Assembly (NCBI GenBank): GCA_028706415.1
Contig: JAQWBK010000026.1
Coordinates: 1-16,893, forward strand
Direction of reading: 5' to 3'
Source: Oscillospiraceae bacterium
GTDB taxonomy: Bacteria > Bacillota > Clostridia > Oscillospirales > Acutalibacteraceae
Length of the DNA stretch: 16,893 bases
Position 1 is the first letter of the stretch. Each line of letters opens with the position of its first letter. Position numbers and translations under genes: made by a program. Shown here piece after piece: positions 14,874 through 16,893 of the stretch. The notes beneath the pieces are model-generated. The model worked only from the letters and a program-made list of their open reading frames with translations, was not told the DNA's origin and did not search any database.

Positions 14874-14901
14874 TTGATTTATATTATAAATCTGCTACAA
14901 T
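14874..14901 (+). promoter_or_regulatory. Promoter for the HD-gene pair
   Basis: TTGATT (14874-14879) and TACAAT (14896-14901) are 16 bases apart, and TG one base before the -10 makes it an extended -10 type. The start would be near 14908, giving a short leader before ATG 14936. Confidence 0.5.
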
Positions 14902-14911
14902 TAGTTTTACA
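14883..14911 (-). promoter_or_regulatory. Possible promoter for the TSUP gene pair
   Basis: On the minus strand TATAAT (14883-14888) is perfect, while TGTAAA (14906-14911) at 17 bases is a weak -35. It lies over the divergent promoter of the HD genes, so the two could not be occupied at once. Confidence 0.35.
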
Positions 14912-14935
14912 CTCGGAAAGGGCAGGAATCTTAAT

Positions 14936-15502
14936 ATGAGTAAGATGTTGAATATTGAACAGGCTATGGATTTGCTGAAGCAGTATAACAAGGACGAATT
15001 TCACATCCGTCACGCAAGGATTGTTTCGGGGGTTATGGGTTGGTTTGCCCTTGAATATGATCCGGATAATATAGAATTCTGGAAAATTGTCGGGCTGCTG
15101 CATGACCTGGATTTTGAAATGTACCCCGACCTGCACTGCATCAGGAGTCAGGAGATTATGCGGGAGCTTGATTTGGATGAGAAGCTGATTCATGCCACGG
15201 CAAGCCACGGTTATAACCTGAGCGTAGATATAAAGCCGGAGCATATAATGGAGAAAATATTATACGCAGTGGATGAGCTTACAGGTCTTATCGGGGCGGT
15301 TTCACTAATGCGCCCCTCCCGAAGTGTGTCCGATCTTGAGCTTAAATCGGTAATGAAAAAATACAAAACACCGAACTTTGCGGCGGGCTGTTCAAGAAAG
15401 GTTATTGCGGACGGCGCCGAAATGCTGGGGTGGGAAATCGGGGATCTTATCAGCCGCACCATTCATGCAATGCGTAGCCTTATGGGAGAAATGGAAATTT
15501 AG
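14936..15502 (+). CDS. HD-superfamily phosphohydrolase (COG2316-like)
   Basis: This is a predicted metal-dependent phosphohydrolase of 188 residues; the substrate is unknown. The HD pattern is His26 (FHIRHARIV), His56-Asp57 (GLLHDLDFEMYPD) and Asp113 (AVDELTGLIGAVSLMRPS). The DELTG...RPS stretch and C-terminal KKYKTPNFAAG recall the COG2316 group of predicted HD hydrolases, which I judge from memory of the family. ATG 14936 was chosen because CAGGA lies eight bases upstream; longer in-frame starts (from 14858) would run through the promoter. A second HD gene follows after 11 bases, so the two form an operon. Confidence 0.85.
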   Translation: MSKMLNIEQAMDLLKQYNKDEFHIRHARIVSGVMGWFALEYDPDNIEFWKIVGLLHDLDFEMYPDLHCIRSQEIMRELDLDEKLIHATASHGYNLSVDIKPEHIMEKILYAVDELTGLIGAVSLMRPSRSVSDLELKSVMKKYKTPNFAAGCSRKVIADGAEMLGWEIGDLISRTIHAMRSLMGEMEI

Positions 15503-15513
15503 GAAGTGGTAAA

Positions 15514-16095
15514 ATGGGGTTTCATTTTTTTGCAATGTTGTCTCGGATGAAATATATAACCCGCTGGGCACTCATGCGGAACACCCGAACAGAGAATATC
15601 AGCGAGCATACCAACGATGTGGCGGTGCTTTCCCACGCGCTGGCCGTTTTGACCAACCAGCGTTTCGGTGGGAATGTTGATGTGGGAAAATGTGTACTTA
15701 TCGCGCTATATCATGATGCTCCCGAAATTCTTACTGGGGATATGCCCACCCCGGTGAAATATTATAATCCCTCCATCCAGGAGGCATATAAGCAGGTCGA
15801 AAGGGTGTCGAGCGAAAAGCTGTTGTCCATGCTCCCCCAAGATTTGCATGATGAATATGAACCGCTCATTATTGATGACGGCAGTTGGCAGGAGGAAAGA
15901 TCGATTGTTCGTGCCGCCGATAAGCTGTCTGCCCTGATAAAGTGTATTGAGGAGCAAAGGCAGGGCAACCACGAATTTGATAAAGCCCGCCGTTCAACCG
16001 AAAAGGCGGTTCGTAATATGAAGCTACCGGCGGCAGACTGCTTTTTAGAGGAGTTTCTGCCTTCGTATAAGCTGACCTTGGATGAACAGGAATAG
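15514..16095 (+). CDS. yfbR: YfbR-family 5'-deoxynucleotidase (HD domain)
   Basis: In E. coli YfbR removes phosphate from deoxynucleoside 5'-monophosphates and helps balance deoxynucleotide pools. The 193-residue protein closely follows that family: HFFAMLSRMKYITRWALMRNTRTENISEH at the start, then LYHDAPEILTGDMPTPVKY. The expected metal and catalytic residues are present: His32, His67-Asp68 and Asp136, one lower than the E. coli numbers His33, His68-Asp69 and Asp137. The end SYKLTLDE also matches. GGAAGTGG precedes ATG 15514, and the gene is 11 bases after the other HD gene. Confidence 0.93.
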   Translation: MGFHFFAMLSRMKYITRWALMRNTRTENISEHTNDVAVLSHALAVLTNQRFGGNVDVGKCVLIALYHDAPEILTGDMPTPVKYYNPSIQEAYKQVERVSSEKLLSMLPQDLHDEYEPLIIDDGSWQEERSIVRAADKLSALIKCIEEQRQGNHEFDKARRSTEKAVRNMKLPAADCFLEEFLPSYKLTLDEQE

Positions 16096-16195
16096 TTTTT
16101 GATGTGAACCTACTGATTGTTCTTTTCATATACTGATAATACTTATGCTGATTATTGAAATCAGAATTTGAAAGCATATGAAAGGAACGAACATA

Positions 16196-16672
16196 ATGTA
16201 TCATCGCAGAAGGTATAATTCTAATCCATACAATAATGATATGAGGGTAAACTCCCCCATGCCTTATGGGCAATCCAATGACCATGGGCCGAATCCTTAT
16301 GTTGTTAATATTGAAAGGGCAACCTTAAAAAACAATTACTTTCGAACCGCTTTATGGACAGGAAATCATTTGCAGCTTACCTTAATGAGTATCAAGCCCG
16401 GAGGGGAAATCGGGCTGGAGCAGCATCATGGCCTTGATCAGTTTTTACGCATTGAACAGGGTGAAGGCGTGGTTGTAATGGGGGACAGCAGGGAAAATCT
16501 AAACTTTAAGGAAAGGGTTTTTGACAACGATGTTATCCTCATTCCTTCCGGTAAGTGGCACAACCTGATTAATACAGGTCGAGTACCCATAAAGCTTTAT
16601 TCGATATATGCTCCGCCTCAGCATCCATTCGGGACGGTTCATGTGACAAAAGAAGACCAAGAGCACCATTAA
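16196..16672 (+). CDS. Small cupin-domain protein
   Basis: This single-domain cupin has 158 residues; its function is not known to me. Residues 1-35 are rich in Asn, Tyr, Arg and Pro and probably disordered. The cupin core runs from NPYVVNIE (33-40) to APPQHPFGTVH (139-149). Motif 1 is GLEQHHGLDQFLRIEQGEG (73-91), motif 2 is IPSGKWHNLINTG (116-128). Likely metal ligands are His77 and His122; the usual Glu of motif 1 is Gln82 and the second His position is shifted, so metal binding may differ from standard cupins. I chose ATG 16196, nine bases after AAAGGA; an in-frame ATG at 16178 overlaps that site. In 16096-16195 I saw a small inverted repeat CTGATT/AATCAG (16148-16164) but no clear promoter. 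Confidence 0.87.
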   Translation: MYHRRRYNSNPYNNDMRVNSPMPYGQSNDHGPNPYVVNIERATLKNNYFRTALWTGNHLQLTLMSIKPGGEIGLEQHHGLDQFLRIEQGEGVVVMGDSRENLNFKERVFDNDVILIPSGKWHNLINTGRVPIKLYSIYAPPQHPFGTVHVTKEDQEHH

Positions 16673-16688
16673 TAGTTAAGACTATCGA

Positions 16689-16726
16689 CACTCCGACGCT
16701 TTAAGGCATCGGAGTGCTTTGTGTTT
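16689..16726 (+). terminator. Rho-independent terminator after the cupin gene
   Basis: CACTCCGACGC (16689-16699) pairs with GCATCGGAGTG (16706-16716), ten pairs with one mismatch and a six-base loop, followed by CTTTGTGTTT. It lies 17 bases past the stop codon. Confidence 0.8.
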
Positions 16727-16742
16727 CACGCGGTTGGTATTA

Positions 16743-16771
16743 TTGAGAATTTTTAATAAAAAATATAATAC
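16743..16771 (+). promoter_or_regulatory. Possible promoter for the gene at the window end
   Basis: TTGAGA (16743-16748) and TAATAC (16766-16771) are 17 bases apart, and an overlapping TATAAT starts two bases earlier. Spacing and A/T-richness fit a sigma-A promoter serving the truncated gene at 16880. Confidence 0.4.
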
Positions 16772-16811
16772 TCGGTGTAAAATAAATGTAGGGGTTTTAA
16801 AGAAAAAGATA

Positions 16812-16880
16812 CAAGAGATTGCCAAAAAGTGATTTAATAGAGTTGAAAGACAAAAAAATCACAAAGGAGGCAACCTCTTG
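16812..16880 (+). promoter_or_regulatory. Two-tier leader hairpin over a ribosome site and start codon
   Basis: CAAGAGATTGCC (16812-16823) pairs with GGCAACCTCTTG (16869-16880), 11 of 12 positions. Inside it GTGATTT (16829-16835) pairs perfectly with AAATCAC (16856-16862). The Shine-Dalgarno AAAGGAGG (16863-16870) sits in the internal loop with its last GG in the outer stem, and the first base of the GTG start is also paired. Folding would limit translation of the next gene. Confidence 0.45.
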
Positions 16881-16893
16881 TGGAAAAGATTAT
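16880..16893 (+). CDS. Start of a further gene, cut by the window edge
   Basis: AAAGGAGG, nine bases, then GTG GAA AAG ATT AT gives the first residues M-E-K-I. A TTG two bases earlier is an alternative start in another frame. The strong ribosome site is the main evidence; too little is visible to name a product. A transposase would be one possibility but is not supported by what can be seen. Confidence 0.45.

Noticed and set aside
15869..16285. Minus-strand open frame across yfbR and the cupin start
   Set aside because: It overlaps two well-supported genes on the other strand and has no recognisable features.
16738..16771. Similarity of TATTATTGAGA to the end of the short repeat
   Set aside because: The match stops after about 11 bases and there is no inverted partner; a promoter reading explains it better.

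Overview
The window reads as a chromosomal segment of a Gram-positive Clostridia-type bacterium. The lineage Oscillospirales/Ruminococcaceae is my guess from gene content and style, not a demonstrated assignment. Supporting signs are strong AGGAGG-type ribosome sites, sigma-A-like TTGACA/TATAAT promoters, moderate GC, division/cell-wall genes of the dcw type, and a V/A-type ATPase in the NtpFIKECGABD order. No rRNA, tRNA or CRISPR array was seen.

Layout. (1) 1-2635, plus strand: the 3' part of murG, then a roughly 530-base gap, then murA. The gap is packed with small palindromic repeats, a terminator-like hairpin and an unassigned foldable stretch. (2) 2686-14033, minus strand: a nine-gene V-type ATPase operon, transcribed from a consensus promoter near 14004-14033, in the order ntpF-ntpI-ntpK-ntpE-ntpC-ntpG-ntpA-ntpB-ntpD. 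It runs directly into divIB (18-base gap). ftsZ follows after a 199-base gap that carries its own likely promoter. murA and ftsZ converge on a shared bidirectional terminator. (3) 14076-14809, minus strand: two overlapping genes, each encoding half of a TSUP (TauE/SafE-like) membrane transporter. (4) 14936-16095, plus strand: two HD-domain phosphohydrolase genes in tandem, the second a clear YfbR-type 5'-deoxynucleotidase. (5) 16196-16672, plus strand: a small cupin with its own terminator. (6) 16727-16893: the promoter-like and structured leader of a further gene that begins at the very end of the window.

How the genes fit together. MurG and MurA work in peptidoglycan precursor synthesis; DivIB and FtsZ are divisome parts. 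The order murG-murA-divIB-ftsZ is familiar from Firmicutes dcw clusters, but here divIB-ftsZ is flipped and sits behind the ATPase operon, which suggests an inversion. NtpK keeps the residues that bind Na+ in the Enterococcus hirae enzyme, so the ATPase is probably sodium-coupled.

The most unusual feature is a family of small, nearly fully palindromic repeats sharing the end sequence ATACTRWTCTCAARTAAAA. There are two 106-bp copies, two longer copies of about 149-158 bp, and one 33-bp collapsed copy. Two of them lie inside the ATPase operon, between ntpF/ntpI and between ntpK/ntpE, so they must be transcribed as long hairpins within the mRNA.
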